Of a stretch of DNA of 64,000 nt, positions 25,501 through 37,309 are shown in pieces (the stretch's first letter is position 1; each line of letters starts with the position of its first letter). The position numbers and the translations under genes were made by a program. The notes beneath the pieces were generated by a model, which was not told where the DNA came from, did not search any database, and worked only from the letters and a program-made list of their open reading frames with translations. The stretch comes from Aphelocoma coerulescens (Eukaryota; Chordata; Aves; Passeriformes; Corvidae): assembly GCF_041296385.1 (NCBI RefSeq), contig NC_091017.1:47056214-47120213 (forward strand), given 5' to 3'.

Positions 25501-28500
25501 AGAAAGGGGTCCGCCTTTGGAATTTCCTACTTTACAGCAGCTGTAAAGTATGATGTATCACCGTTTTGGAGCACTACATCTGAACAGAAAAATACATTAC
25601 ATGCTTCAAAAACACTGAAAGCAGGAGTAGACCTAAAATGTGGTCATCCAGCATGCCTTTACTCAAAGATACATGCTGCCCTTTTATGTACTTACTTCTC
25701 TCCCTTTTACCTCCCATACATGAAATTTTCCATTACATCACTGCCTTTGAAAGTCTTTTTAGCTTTTGTTTTAGCTTTTAAATGTTAAGAAGCTTCATAA
25801 TTTCAGAAGGGTCAGCTTTTGTCAAAACACTTCCATGAAAAGACACCAGACTATTTGAATAAAAATGAACACAGAGCATCTGTGACACAGTCTTCTCTTA
25901 AATAGGAAGCTGCACATTACATACAACAGTGAAGAAAGGTAGTTCAGACTGGCAACACTAACATGCTTAATCCAATAGGAAATAATGACATGAGAAAGAA
26001 CTGGTATCAGAGCAGTAGGACACAATAACAAAGTACACATTTGTACATTTCTAGTTTACAAACAAGCAGAAATTGACGATTTTTATTTCTATTTTTGTGC
26101 AGACAGTCTCACTGGAGCAGAAATACTGTTGCAAAGGTCACATCTAATGGAGGTTGTGCACTCCAGACACAACCCCATAATCGATGTGTTACATTCAATA
26201 CCTGATCCTTCCGGTACAGAAGTGACATTCAGCCATTCCACAGTGTAACATCATACAATGTACCCTAACTGGATACCTGAGTGTCTGCCCTGGGCACATC
26301 CCATCTGCATTGCTGCTCACAGGGTGGTCATGCATGTAACTACACTGAGAAGAGTCCATAGGCTGAGGGTAGGTAACACATTTCCACAACAGCTCTTAAA
26401 AGGTTACCATGCTCCACACAGCCCACGATTGGTTGATGCTTATCACTGTTTGCTCAAACCTGATTATTTTAAACAAACAGCATACCAAATAAGCTGCTAC
26501 ACGACTTGATTTTACCTCCTCCGGACATCCTGGTCTCTTATTTCTATTACTATTTTCACCTGCTACTATGAAACTGCATTTTAGGATTCACCTGCCTGCT
26601 TTTGCTTTGTTGGTATTCTATTTAAGAGCTACACATGGACCCAGAGTCACCTTCTAAGGTCATCTGTCTAAAAAAATGTTTGAAGTGACTGTAATGTTAA
26701 AGCATGACAGCTGATGTTATTTACATCTCTGCTGACCAAGAGAGAGCCTGGCTTTGGATAACCTACAGGCTTTCAAATAATGCCTAATCACCTCTTGATA
26801 AAAACCGTGGTTCCACTGAAACCTGAAAAACTTCTAGACTTCAACTAGAACTCGACACTACCATTTCTAATACAAAACTTTCCAATTTGTCCTATGTCAT
26901 ATTATTGTCAAGGTCTCCTTGTAAACCTTCCGTTTAAAAGTACACTTCAATTCACCATGAGATGAAAAATGCCCTTCTCCATGCATGCCTATTTGATTTC
27001 TACATCAGTGACCCAATTCTAGGCCTTTAAAACTTACATCATGTGGAATTAGTTCGCACTGGATACGCTCATTACTTGGTTGCTGTTTCTTACCTCTAAC
27101 TCATTTAAATTCTTCCTCCACATCAGATTCTATTGCAGCACCTCCATGACCATTACTGACAGTCACCGATTTGATTTACAAATAGCTCTGATGGGATCAA
27201 ATGTTGCCAAAGAGACAGTAAGGACGCAGAGGGAAGCTGGGAATCGATATGAGAACAATAACAAAAGGAGAAAAGCAGAATGGAAACAGCACAGAATATT
27301 GGTTTAAATACTACTGACTAATAAGATGCATCTATCAGCACCTAATGGGTGCACACTGTCTAGTGATTAGTCATTGCTAGTCTTCACTTGTTTTCCTCAC
27401 ACCATAAATTCTTCATAGTGAGAAGAATCCACTGCGAGAATCAACCCACCTTGGACTGCCAGATCCTTCACATTTTGTATACTGCTATATCCATGTTTCT
27501 CGCTGCTGTAACAAATGCTCCCTCTTTGTTAAAGACTTATCAACATCTTAAAGTAAATACTAGCTCTGCTTGTTTATAATTTTCATAATTACAGACTCAA
27601 TTATAAATATTCATGCAGTACCACACTATCAAGGCACATTCCACTTTCTAGATTACAGATGAAGGCAGTTCTCGAAACCACTTACTGTGTGACCCCTACA
27701 CAGAAGCACAGAGAAAGAAGTTGTGTGCATTCACCACAAAACAAAATCCTGAAATGGTTCAAGTAAGATGGAGCTTTTCTAATGGAATGAACACATAGTA
27801 GCAATTCAATTATATACTGCTGCTTCCAAATTCAATGTCTCATTTGGGGGATAGTTGCTGAACATGCTTGTTCAAATGCCTTTGCAGGATATATACAGAA
27901 ACAACACATTGGAATTTGGCTCCTAGTTACAGAGTGCTGGTTACTAATTTAACTATAAAGATACCAGACCTCAAATTCTTGATTTCATGCCCACTCAACT
28001 GTCCAAACAAATGGCTCATCTCAGTGGGATTTAAATCCACATAATTATTAAAGAAGACCTAAGATCAAAATATCATCTCATTTTCTATAGATGCAAAGTG
28101 AATCAGAATATTTGGATCAATTATCAGAATAATTTAATGCATTGCATTATAATCTAATTCAGAAATTGTATTAATGCATAAGAATACAGCTGGTAGTTTG
28201 GAAAATGCTACTTTTAATAGAAACTATATCTGTCCTGAGGGATTGAGGTTTTATTGACCTAGGTTTAACTACAGCAGATGTGTTGTGATTAATAACTATT
28301 CAGAACAATTCATTTTGCATTGAAAATCTACAGCATTAACACATACTCCCTATTAGAAGACCTCTCCCATTCCAGTTAGGTCCTTATATATGTCTAAGTG
28401 TTTTTATTGTCTCTACCTTCAGTAGATTATCTCAGAATCACTGGGATTGTTCAATAAAAGTTTAACCGTCTTGTGCTATTAATGTGCTGGTGCTCCATGT

Positions 28501-29558
28501 GGAGTGCTCGTTTCCTTCCTTTTATTGAACACCAAACGGAGGGACACAATGGGCGTGTTGTGCTCTGTCTAGCACGGAACGTGCGATATCTTTAAAAAGG
28601 AGGTGTGAGCTGGCTTTAATACCACTACTCTTAACAGCACAAGTACCACAAACTAATCAACCACAGCACTGGGGCATGCAGTCCATTGAAAGCTAGTGAA
28701 AAAGCTGCTTTTTATTATGACCTACATACTGCACAGCAGCAGTTGGACAATATAAATCTAACACTGAGACTGAACACAATGCATAGAATCCACTAGTGAT
28801 GAACTCAGTGATGTAAGGCTTTTCAAACATGCTCGTGAGTTCTGTAATATTTTATTTCACCCACGCTATCCTGAGAATAAAAACCACAATGACAACCCAA
28901 ACAAAAAAATAATCCTAGCCTTTTAGCAGAATTATCTACTAAAAAATTTATCATCTGTTGGAAGCATCCTTCTGAATCAGCAACCATATGGAACAACACG
29001 TCGAAATGTTTAAGGACAATGCCGTCAGATCAGTGAATTCAGCAAGCACCCTAAATCAGCCATCGACCAAAGCCAACCTTCCGAGGCACAGACACCAAGA
29101 GAAGCTTGTTTCCCGCACGAAGTTGTGCTCAGCTGTGCCACACACCCGCGCCAGCCCGTGCCCAGGTACCTCTCTCGCAGCAGCCGAGGCGCACAGCGGC
29201 TCCCTTTTGTGGCGGAGCCCAGCGGCATCAGCTCGCCCGCCGGGCCGGCGGGAGCAGCCCGGGAGCCGCGGCGGCGCCGGGCCGAGCCGCACACCTGCTC
29301 CTGGCAGCGCCCGCGCCCCGGCGCCAGCCGCGCTCCGAGCGCCAGCAGCAGGGGCGACTCCCTTCCCCTGGATCCTGCCCCTGGATCCCCGGCTCCGCTC
29401 CGAGCGGCGGCTAGCGAGATGCCGAGACAGCACTGCGGAGGAACCCTGCCTTCACACGACAAACCCCCGCTCCGCTGCCTGACAGCAGATATGCAGCATT
29501 ATCGCCCCGCATTCCACCTCCCCCGATCAGCGGCGGGAGCGGCAGCCGCCAGCCTGTC

Positions 29559-29568
29559 AAAATGGCAG
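29559..29568 (+). promoter_or_regulatory. YY1-like motif
   Basis: AAAATGGCAG resembles the YY1 core AANATGGCG, which is common near start sites of CpG-island promoters. The last G of the consensus core is replaced by A. A second similar site lies 136 bp to the right. YY1 binding is inferred from the motif only. Confidence 0.4.
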
Positions 29569-29694
29569 CCCGCGAGCCCGCTCTGCCGCCGGAATTACTC
29601 ACTAATATGCCCGTTTCTTCTGCGTCCCCCGACGGGATTTTTGTTTATTCCCCGGCACAGCACAGCATAATATGTCACATTGTTTTCCATAAGC

Positions 29695-29704
29695 AAAATG
29701 GCTG
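29695..29704 (+). promoter_or_regulatory. Second YY1-like motif
   Basis: AAAATGGCTG has the same ATGGC core and orientation as the site at 29559, within the AT-richer centre of the island. The last core base is T rather than the consensus G, so the match is partial. Confidence 0.4.
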
Positions 29705-29732
29705 GTCCCCTCGGCACCGCCGCAGAGCGCTC

Positions 29733-29737
29733 ATTGG
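29733..29737 (-). promoter_or_regulatory. CCAAT box (NF-Y type) on the minus strand
   Basis: The given strand reads ATTGG within GCTCATTGGGCT, so the minus strand reads AGCCCAATGAGC. NF-Y sites usually lie about 60-100 bp upstream of a start site. For a minus-strand transcript that would place the start near 29,640-29,675, inside the lower-GC core. NF-Y can work in either orientation, so this is supportive only. Confidence 0.5.
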
Positions 29738-29753
29738 GCTCCCCCGGCTTGCC

Positions 29754-29767
29754 GGAGCCATGGCAAC
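29754..29767. promoter_or_regulatory. RFX X-box-like palindrome
   Basis: GGAGCCATGGCAAC matches the symmetrical RFX consensus GTTGCCATGGCAAC at 12 of 14 positions, and the right half-site (GGCAAC) is perfect. It lies 16 bp right of the CCAAT box, a layout seen in RFX/NF-Y promoters. RFX factors act at ciliary, immune and many CpG-island promoters, so the motif alone does not reveal the gene's role. Confidence 0.6.
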
Positions 29768-29777
29768 AGCCAACAGC

Positions 29778-29804
29778 GGCCCGGCCCGGCCCGGCCCGCC
29801 CCGG
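29778..29804. repeat. GGCCC tandem repeat within the island
   Basis: Four near-consecutive GGCCC units are followed by CGCCCCGGCGG. The array is GC-only, may bind SP/KLF-type factors, and is prone to length polymorphism. It also inflates open frames in this shoulder. Confidence 0.75.
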
Positions 29805-31331
29805 CGGCTCCGGCACCGCGCCCGCGGAGCGCCCGCGCTCCCCGAGCCCCCCGCACGGAGCGGGGATGCGGCAGCGCTGAGAGCGACCCGGGCCCGGGGG
29901 CTGCAAATTACCGTGTGAACGCGGTCAGGGAAGCGCCTCTGATGCACCAAACTGAAGCGCCAAAATTGACAGGGCACTGTGTAAGCACTCAGGGTAAATA
30001 ATCGTCCTTACTTAGGAAATAACCATTAGGGATAACCATTGTACAATAGTCAGCTAGTTTTCCAACAATAAAGCCTAAGTCCCCACTCATTCACAATAAG
30101 CTAACCCCTGACATTATCACAATTCCTAGTGTTCATAAACACATTGATTGATCTTAAATGTTGCTGCTTGTTAGACGACTTTCAAAGCTTGTACATTGCA
30201 ATCACCATGCAAACCAATTTTATCCTATTTAGAATAACACTTTTTTCATTTCAGTTAGAAGTAGGAAGAAAAGGAGACATTTGTGAGCAATTTAAAACTG
30301 CTTATAAAAATTTCCACTCTTCAAGACCTGTCATTAACTCGTATCTCAGCTGCCTAAGGAGTCAGGAATAAAAGGTAGAGAGCACAAGCAGCAGCCATCA
30401 ACCTGAAGTTCTCAAAAAGTCATTTAGAAGCATTAAATGTATCTAAGCAAGGATACTGCATTTCATACACCAGAGTTCTGAGTATTGGTCAGAACTTCCC
30501 AGTTGTTAGCAGGGATTGATGTACTCATACATGAAATAATTACATTTCCTTGTTCAGTTATACTTTCCTAGGCCTACAACAGACTTTTCGCGTCTGAGTA
30601 CAACTTGTAGACAAAGCTCTGCTGCTCCACCACTCCAAGTGAATTTGCTGCTCTCAGGATCCAAGGGCAGTGGTGTCACTGTGGAGTCCTGGGCAGAGAA
30701 CTAAGGTCCACTTGGGTGGATTTTACTCATTTCTTCCCTCAGCATCTTTACCCTCTTTTTCTTGTCTAAGTGCTAGTTTCTCTGAAAGTGAGTATTGAGC
30801 TCTATGAAAGTGACCCGGGAGGGGCTCACAAGGAAACAAATAGGTAAATTCTGTTTAGATTTCTGAGGTGTTGGAGCTGAAACACTCCAGTATATTTAAA
30901 TAGGTGCTTCAACAGTAATGCTAATTTAGTCTTCTTTCTTTTTCTCTTAGCCTTCTTAAAAAGGGTTGTGGATGTTCACATCTCTCAAACTAGAGCTGGG
31001 GCTGAGCCTGTGCTAGCATCCGGTGAAAGTGCTCCTAGCTCCCGTGACTCAAACAGATTCTTTTGCTGCCATGACTACTGTTCAACAGTACTTTATGATC
31101 AAAAAGGGATGTCTGCTGATTTGGCAACCCAATTCTGAAGCTTTTGCCTGGAAAACATTAAACTACTGAAGTAATTATTTACATACTAAGAATTAAAACA
31201 AAACCAGCCTGCATTACAAGAATACCATTTCACCATGATTGGTTCACTAACTTTTTTTGTTAATAAGCAACATGAAACAGACTGCACATCCAGTCTCTTT
31301 CTTTTTAATGCATTGATACAGTCACTAACTT

Positions 31332-31345
31332 AAAAAAAAAAAAAA
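31332..31345. repeat. Poly-A run followed by CAA-type repeats
   Basis: About 14 A bases are followed by CAACAAACAACCC. Such a tail can mark the end of a retroposed sequence, but no insertion body or target-site duplication was recognised, so it is called only as low-complexity sequence. Confidence 0.7.
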
Positions 31346-32604
31346 CAACAAACAACCCTAGAAATGCTTTTCAGTAAGGGAAGACACAAACAGGTTTTCT
31401 ATCACTTTATTGCACTAAGTGTGGTTACTATCACAATACTGTCCCCAGGCAGGCTAAAATAGATTTTGAAAACACAGAGGCCATGAGTTTTTAAACAATA
31501 TGTTACAGCTTGGAAAGGTTTCAGGATATTTGTTCACATCTCCGTATCTATACATGTGCAGGCACCTGAAAGTACAGTGAAAGTATACTCATAAAAATGT
31601 TTTAATTTTTTTTTAAATAAAAGCCTGTTTTAAGTTCATAATTCAATATTTAGGGATCTAGAACTCTGTAATGCAGATACACTTCTATCCAGAAAAGGCT
31701 GATGGAGCTTTTCCTGCAGTATCTCATAGGACTTAACAATATACACATACATGCAACCTTTCCTTCTCTGTGGTTTCATAAGTGATTAGGCAGAAATTAA
31801 AAGAGGCTTAACCCAAGTGCAGATTATGGCTCCAATTCAGCAAACAGTTAAAGCACAAATTGTGAGAAGCTAACCTGAGTTTACCTAAAAGCTCCACAGA
31901 AGTCCTAGAAACACTTTCTGATGCATGCTCTGCACAGTCATAAAATTTCTCCTGGCAAAACCCACTAAAATCATAACATCAAAGGATTTGAACTGAACCC
32001 ACAGTGAAGCTGTGAGACTGAATAACCTCTGGTAGTCCCCCAAGACTCAGTTACACTGGTATGTCTGTGTTTCTAGGAAAGCTCCAGAACCAGGCAGCTG
32101 AAATAGTGGCTGCTAGCATGCTCCCCTTACATAAAAATTTAAGTGCAAGGCATAGAGTCATACTGACCCTACAATGAGTATTTAAGTGCTTAAAGATAAC
32201 CACTAGCCTGCTGTGTTATAACAGAGCTGAAAATAGAACACATCATTTGGTATCTTTGCTCAAATCCTACTCCCACGTTAATTCAAATGAGCTTCGTGAT
32301 CCCACTTGTAGTACCTGGAGGACAGATGCTCATACCAGAACAATCAGAGCTGAAAGAAAACTAGTATTCACCAATTCTTCACCAGAACATTGCTAACCAT
32401 CTTCAGTTTTGAGACGGGAATAACAAGCATTGTTCTCAGCCTTATCTGCAATACTTTTATCGGCATATCGTTTACTACTGTAGCTCAGCCTTTCCTGCTA
32501 TTTTCCTTTACAAACTGGTTTCCAACTGTCTCAAACCAGCTCCATAAAAAACATATACCTCCATTAAGGCAACATTTAATTCTTAAATCAACCCAAGAAC
32601 TGTG

Positions 32605-32655
32605 ATTTGCATACAATTAATTAAAATTCTTTGTTTATGAATAATTAATTTGCAT
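32605..32655. promoter_or_regulatory. Paired octamer/homeodomain-type motif cluster
   Basis: Two ATTTGCAT octamers (32605-32612 and 32648-32655; reverse complement ATGCAAAT, the POU/OCT site) are 43 bp apart in the same orientation. Between them lie two TAATTA-type homeodomain cores (in ACAATTAATTAAAA and in AATAATTAATTT). This density of developmental transcription-factor motifs is typical of conserved enhancers. AT-rich DNA yields such words by chance more easily, so enhancer function is only a suggestion. Confidence 0.35.
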
Positions 32656-34070
32656 TCTAACTATGTTTTAAAAGCATGAACTATAATAAATATTAAAAAG
32701 CATTGTCACTCTTGGACAGGAAATGTCAAAAGAACAGATCCTAAGTTAAGAAGCAATTACTGTATTAAAATCAGCATTATATTTGTTGCATTGCATTTCA
32801 ATTATTCCTACATACATTAACTATCCAAGTAGGAAAACACCTAGTGTTCAGCCATCCTGAATATCATTAACAATTACAGATCTTTCTGACCCTCATTCAA
32901 TTTCTGTAATCACTTGATGATATATTGAAATGAAAAAGATTTATGAAGGCAAATTGGACTGTTCTAATAATAAAGAAATCATAATCTATCAAAGGTCTCA
33001 AATTTTAAAAGACTAATTTTTTTTTTATATTGTTTGGTCAACTTGCTTAAATGCAAAGCAGTAGATAAACACAATGAATACTTGTAGGTGGGTATGCTGA
33101 AGTACAGACTAGTTAACATTGTTTTTCCAAGGTTCCAGGTGATGACAAGCCTATGAAAAAAGCTCCAATATCCAATTCCCAGGACATTACTATAATTAAC
33201 TGCCCGAGACACAACCTGTAGAAGAGTGAACTGGAGTTCAGACAGAAAGAGTTACTTTTATCCAGGGTCAAACTTGTTTGTCGCTTCTCCAGCTACTGAA
33301 CACTGAGTGCAACTCTAGTTATTGGCTTTGTATTTTCAGGTTCTCACCAATAACAAGTCTGACCAATTTTCTGTACTGTGAATTCAATCAGATACTCGGC
33401 AAAGATGCTGACAGAGAAATCTATCTAGATTGAATAGAGCAATGAGTTGATTTAAGTATTTAAGGTGTGTCATACATTTAAATAAAACAATCACAAGAGC
33501 ATTGCAGAAACAATTTCTAGAGTGTATTTGGGAAATTCTTATCACAGGAAGTATATTGTTTTATTCACAGTTGCCCTTTGAGACACATTCCTCATTATAT
33601 GTAGTACAGCCATAACATAGGATAGAAGAGAAGAGAGAAGTAACTTTGATTTTCTTAAAAACAAATATTTAAAAACTTTAAAGGGAAACCCTGAAGCCCT
33701 TTTGTAATTAATTAGAGATGAAAGAGTCTTAACCTAATAAGACTAGATCCCTCATGTTTTACACCAGGGTTAAAATTGCTGCTGAACTCCTGGAGCAATT
33801 TCCACACTATTTCCTATCCCACATTTAGTATTTTACTTTCTGATATAATTTAGTAAAAAGGCAACAGTGGAGGTATAACTGCCTAATTTCAAATACAAAA
33901 TATTATAAAAATTAAATTAAGCTGCTTTTTAGCTGTTTGGACATACAGTTTTGGATTAATTTCTGCTGCATTTTAAGTAAGATGAAATAGAATCTGAAAT
34001 AGACTCATTATTTTTCTTTTCTGTTTGCTTGCCTATGAAATTGGATTATTTAACACAGTATATAAGTTAA

Positions 34071-34118
34071 AAAGTTATACATATATGTGTATATATACCA
34101 TAACACATATATAACTTT
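34071..34118. repeat. AT-rich inverted repeat
   Basis: AAAGTTATACATATATGTGT at 34071-34090 pairs with ACACATATATAACTTT at 34103-34118, allowing a four-base insertion in the left arm, around a 12-base spacer. It is a potential stem of about 16 bp in a TATA-rich segment. It has no recognised transposon ends and may be a folded AT microsatellite. Confidence 0.75.
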
Positions 34119-37100
34119 GTTTTCACTTATCCCAAGAAAACATCTCAAGTTTTATGATGTATTGAGCAGATTTTAAATCAGGAGAACTATAGTATGGATA
34201 AATGTTCCATTTTCAGATTTTTAGGATGGTATTTGAGAGAAGAAATGTGACCTTGAGCTCAAAAAGACATAATATTCAAGGTTCTCCCAAAAATGAATGC
34301 TTAAATGTGCAGTTTTAAGAAAAAATAACAAACCTTCAAAACAAGACTAACGCACAGAAAGGAAATGTCTTAAAGTTATCCTCAGAATTTTGGAAACAGC
34401 ACCAAGAGGTCCACTGTGACCTAAGGCAAAACAAAAAAGAGAAACTGCTACTGAAATGCACTGTGCTTTCAGAGAATGCCAAGGATATTGCCAAGACAAT
34501 TAATAGATTATCTGGTCAATTGGTACTTGAAAGTTTTCCAGTCCTGATTGTGTCATGTACTGACCCTTCTATTAAATAACTACATTAATTCATAGCCCTA
34601 AGCAAGAATTCAGATTAAGTTCTGAAGAACACCCCAGGCCACCTAGTTTCCAGAACCCAAAAAAACCCAACTTTTGTCTCCATTATGAACTGGAGATCCC
34701 TAAAAGCCTGAGTTCCTGGGAACATCAAATACCAGTCTCAGCAACAATGCTTTGTCAAAATGCTCAGAGGCCTGAATTGCTAACAGTGCTAGAAATTTTT
34801 TGCTTCCCAATTTATTGGAAAACCAAACTTGGCAGTATATATTATGAAGTCTTATTGCATTTTCTACACTTGTGTATAAAAGTATAAATTTGAGATTGAT
34901 AGCTACATAATGAAAAGGAACTGTTTTCCCATCTCTTCTATGAGAGTAGGGCAAAGAGATTTCTTAAGTGAAAATTCTATTAACTTCTCAATAACAGGTT
35001 CCTCACATATTGCAATTTATAGAGGAAGCAAATAAACAAATATCCAGGACAAAGGTTATTGCCCCTGCTTAGACACCAACAGCCAACTCCTCTATGCTGC
35101 AAATTTGTGAGTATTTCTCAAACATCACTTTTAGATATTTAGAAAGAGAACCTTTCAGTCTCTAAGCCTCCTCTTTCCTCCATTTATAATACATAAATCT
35201 GAAACTTTCACCTACTCCTCTATTGTGATCCTTCACCACCTTCTCCTTACCTAAAACCGAAAGCCACATCCTTGGACTATTCCCACTGTCCTGCTGAACT
35301 GCACCTTCTCCACTGGCATCACTTCCTCTTCCTTAAATCACTGCTTCAGCTTTGTAACTCCTTGAGAGCAGCTGCTGGAAAGCCTCAGACCCTTGTATTC
35401 CCAATTTGCTGTCCCTTCATTTCAAAAGCTTGCTTCACAGCACTTTGTCTCCTACCTCTTATTATAACTACTTTAATGGACTGCTATTTCATGCTCTAGT
35501 AATTAGGATATGTATTCCTATTCTCCATTTTGAGAAACAATTCTTAACATCTAATCACTACATTTATACAATATCAGTTGTGACAAATGGAAAAAAAATG
35601 GCAGGAAGAAGAGTTTGTTGGTGGGAAGATGGGGCAGGAACATTGATTTTCACATGCTGCCCACATGCCCACAAATACCTTGCAAGAGAGTTTTACAACT
35701 GACCTAGACCTCCTCATGAATCCTACCTCAGGCCTGCTTGGCACAAAGACCCAAACCAACAATAATCAATCCAAACTGTTCTACTTCTGTACAGCTTGAA
35801 CTGTCTAGAGATAGCTGAGTCACTGCTAATAATTAGGATGGGGGTTGTTGGTCTTTTTTTAAAAAAAGATTTGTTTGTCCCTGTCTATATTCCTTTTTCC
35901 CCATAGCCTCAATCTCTTTCAGCCATCTGTATTTTGTTGTGTTTTTCTACCCCTTGCACTACTAACCAGCAAACAATAAGTATGCTTTTTAATTTACCTC
36001 TAATTTACCAATCTAATTTTGTTCAATCTGGCATAGGAAAAACAAAGAAGAAATTAAGTAAAAATCAACCCCAAATGATCACTTTCCAGCTCTCCCACCC
36101 ATTACTTTCAACATTGCACAATGCTGAGAATCAGCTTACTAAAAATAGAGAACACTTCTCTAGACATGACCATACTTGTGGCTCTCATCTCAAAAGAGTT
36201 GTTCTTGCCTGATTAGATTGGCGTATTAAGTGATAGAGACTGGGTTGGGCTAGTCCTATCTGTCTCTGACTCTCCTCAGAGCTAACCAGAGAACATTTAA
36301 AGATCTGCTCTTCATTACAGTTAGAATCCATACACCTTGAATGCAGCATTTTTCTATTTTCACAATCCCCTGGGAAAAATTACTGTTTAAAACCTAAGCT
36401 CAAAGGTATCTGAAAGAAATGCCAGTAGCTATGGTATTTCAGATCATCATTTGTGAGGAGCAATAAGATTCGGGAAGAGCAGATGAATGGGAACATCAGC
36501 AGCAAATAAGTATGATAAAGGTAGCAAACCAACATATTTTTCCAAGTTCTTTGAAGCCAGGAAGTTTTAAATAAACTTGGAAGGTGGACTTAATTTTTAT
36601 CAATTCGGAGAACTTGGCAGCATCTCTCTATGCCAGATGAGGTCACAAATCAATCTCAAAACACTTCTGACAAAGTATAAATACCATAGCAGGGTATGTC
36701 TAAGTCACACTAACATGTCTGGCTGGCATAACTACAATAGCAGAGTTGATAAGGTACTAACCAGCTTATCCATAGCATTCTTTTCATGAAGAGGTCATTT
36801 CTTCTTTTGTGCTAGGAAGTGAAACAATGCCAAAGCATTCCAGAATTGCTTAAACAAACAGCAGCATCTACCTCCACTTAGAGGTTAACAGTTTGTACTT
36901 TTTTGGTAGCTTATTTTCTCTAGAGTATAACATAACACATTAGGAACTTTAGCAGATCACCTGCCAGATATTTCCTTTATTCTAGGAAGTGAATCAGCTT
37001 TTTTTTTTGTTACAGTATTTCTGGATAACAATTGCCTTCTAGTTTAAGCCATGGTTTGGTTTCTTAAACTTAATTTAACATTCACTTCCTTTTGGCCTGA

Positions 37101-37309
37101 AGTGACTTTCAACTCTGTCTTAAGTTTTGGTCTTGAATAGTGTTCAAGCAATAGGTATAAACTTATGAAGCATGATTATTTTTAAAAGTCTGCTGCCAGT
37201 TTTCTGTCAGGTACCTCACTTACATTAAGAGTTTATCATAGAAACTTCATCTAAACTTCACGCTAGAGAGGGGGAAAGGTGAAATATTCAAATAGGAATG
37301 TGATCCTTC

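Larger units (their letters stand above)
7953..29099. other. Long non-coding stretch left of the CpG island
   Basis: About 21 kb hold no recognisable gene, RNA or CR1 copy. Sampled lines show a clear excess of C over G on the given strand, with A-rich runs. This is the pattern expected if the region is transcribed from the minus strand, for example as a large intron of a gene starting at the island; that reading is inferred. The longest open frames have no identifiable homology. Local features inside it (a composition switch near 17.6-18.0 kb and inverted repeats near 21.7 and 22.5 kb) are listed separately. Confidence 0.65.
29100..29965. promoter_or_regulatory. CpG island, the only evident promoter region
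   Basis: CpG dinucleotides are dense here and rare elsewhere in the window. There are two strongly GC-rich shoulders, about 29,190-29,420 and 29,730-29,910, around a lower-GC core (about 29,420-29,720) with AT-rich words such as CATAATATGTCACATTG. Recognisable motifs are an RFX X-box, a CCAAT box on the minus strand, two YY1-like sites and GC-rich GGCCC repeats. In vertebrates such an island usually marks the 5' end of a broadly expressed or developmental gene. The CCAAT orientation and the C-over-G excess to the left favour a minus-strand transcript starting in the core. Open frames of up to 181 codons cross the island on both strands, but GC-rich DNA has few stop codons and none of their translations is recognisable. 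The gene is not identified. Confidence 0.92.
29966..37309. other. Non-coding AT-rich stretch right of the CpG island
   Basis: No gene, RNA or interspersed repeat is recognised. Near the island there are donor-like words on the plus strand (for example TGTGTAAGC at about 29,979-29,987 and CAGGGTAAAT at about 29,991-30,000), but no exon can be assigned to them. A pyrimidine-rich segment around 35,150-35,480 looks like it might be an old repeat but matches no family I can name. An octamer cluster near 32.6 kb and an inverted repeat near 34.1 kb are listed separately. Confidence 0.65.

Noticed and set aside
26195..26509. Opposing open frames of 64 and 83 codons.
   Set aside because: No recognisable motifs, no clear splice sites bounding either frame, and lengths expected by chance.
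28988..29918. Several open frames of 100-181 codons on both strands in the CpG island, for example one starting MAAREPALPPELLTNM at 29,562.
   Set aside because: GC-rich DNA has few stop codons, the frames overlap on opposite strands, their Ala/Pro/Arg/Gly-rich translations match no family I know, and no convincing donor follows them on the plus strand. They are probably leader or promoter sequence.
31332..31345. Poly-A run considered as the tail of a processed pseudogene.
   Set aside because: No gene-like body precedes it and no target-site duplication could be seen.
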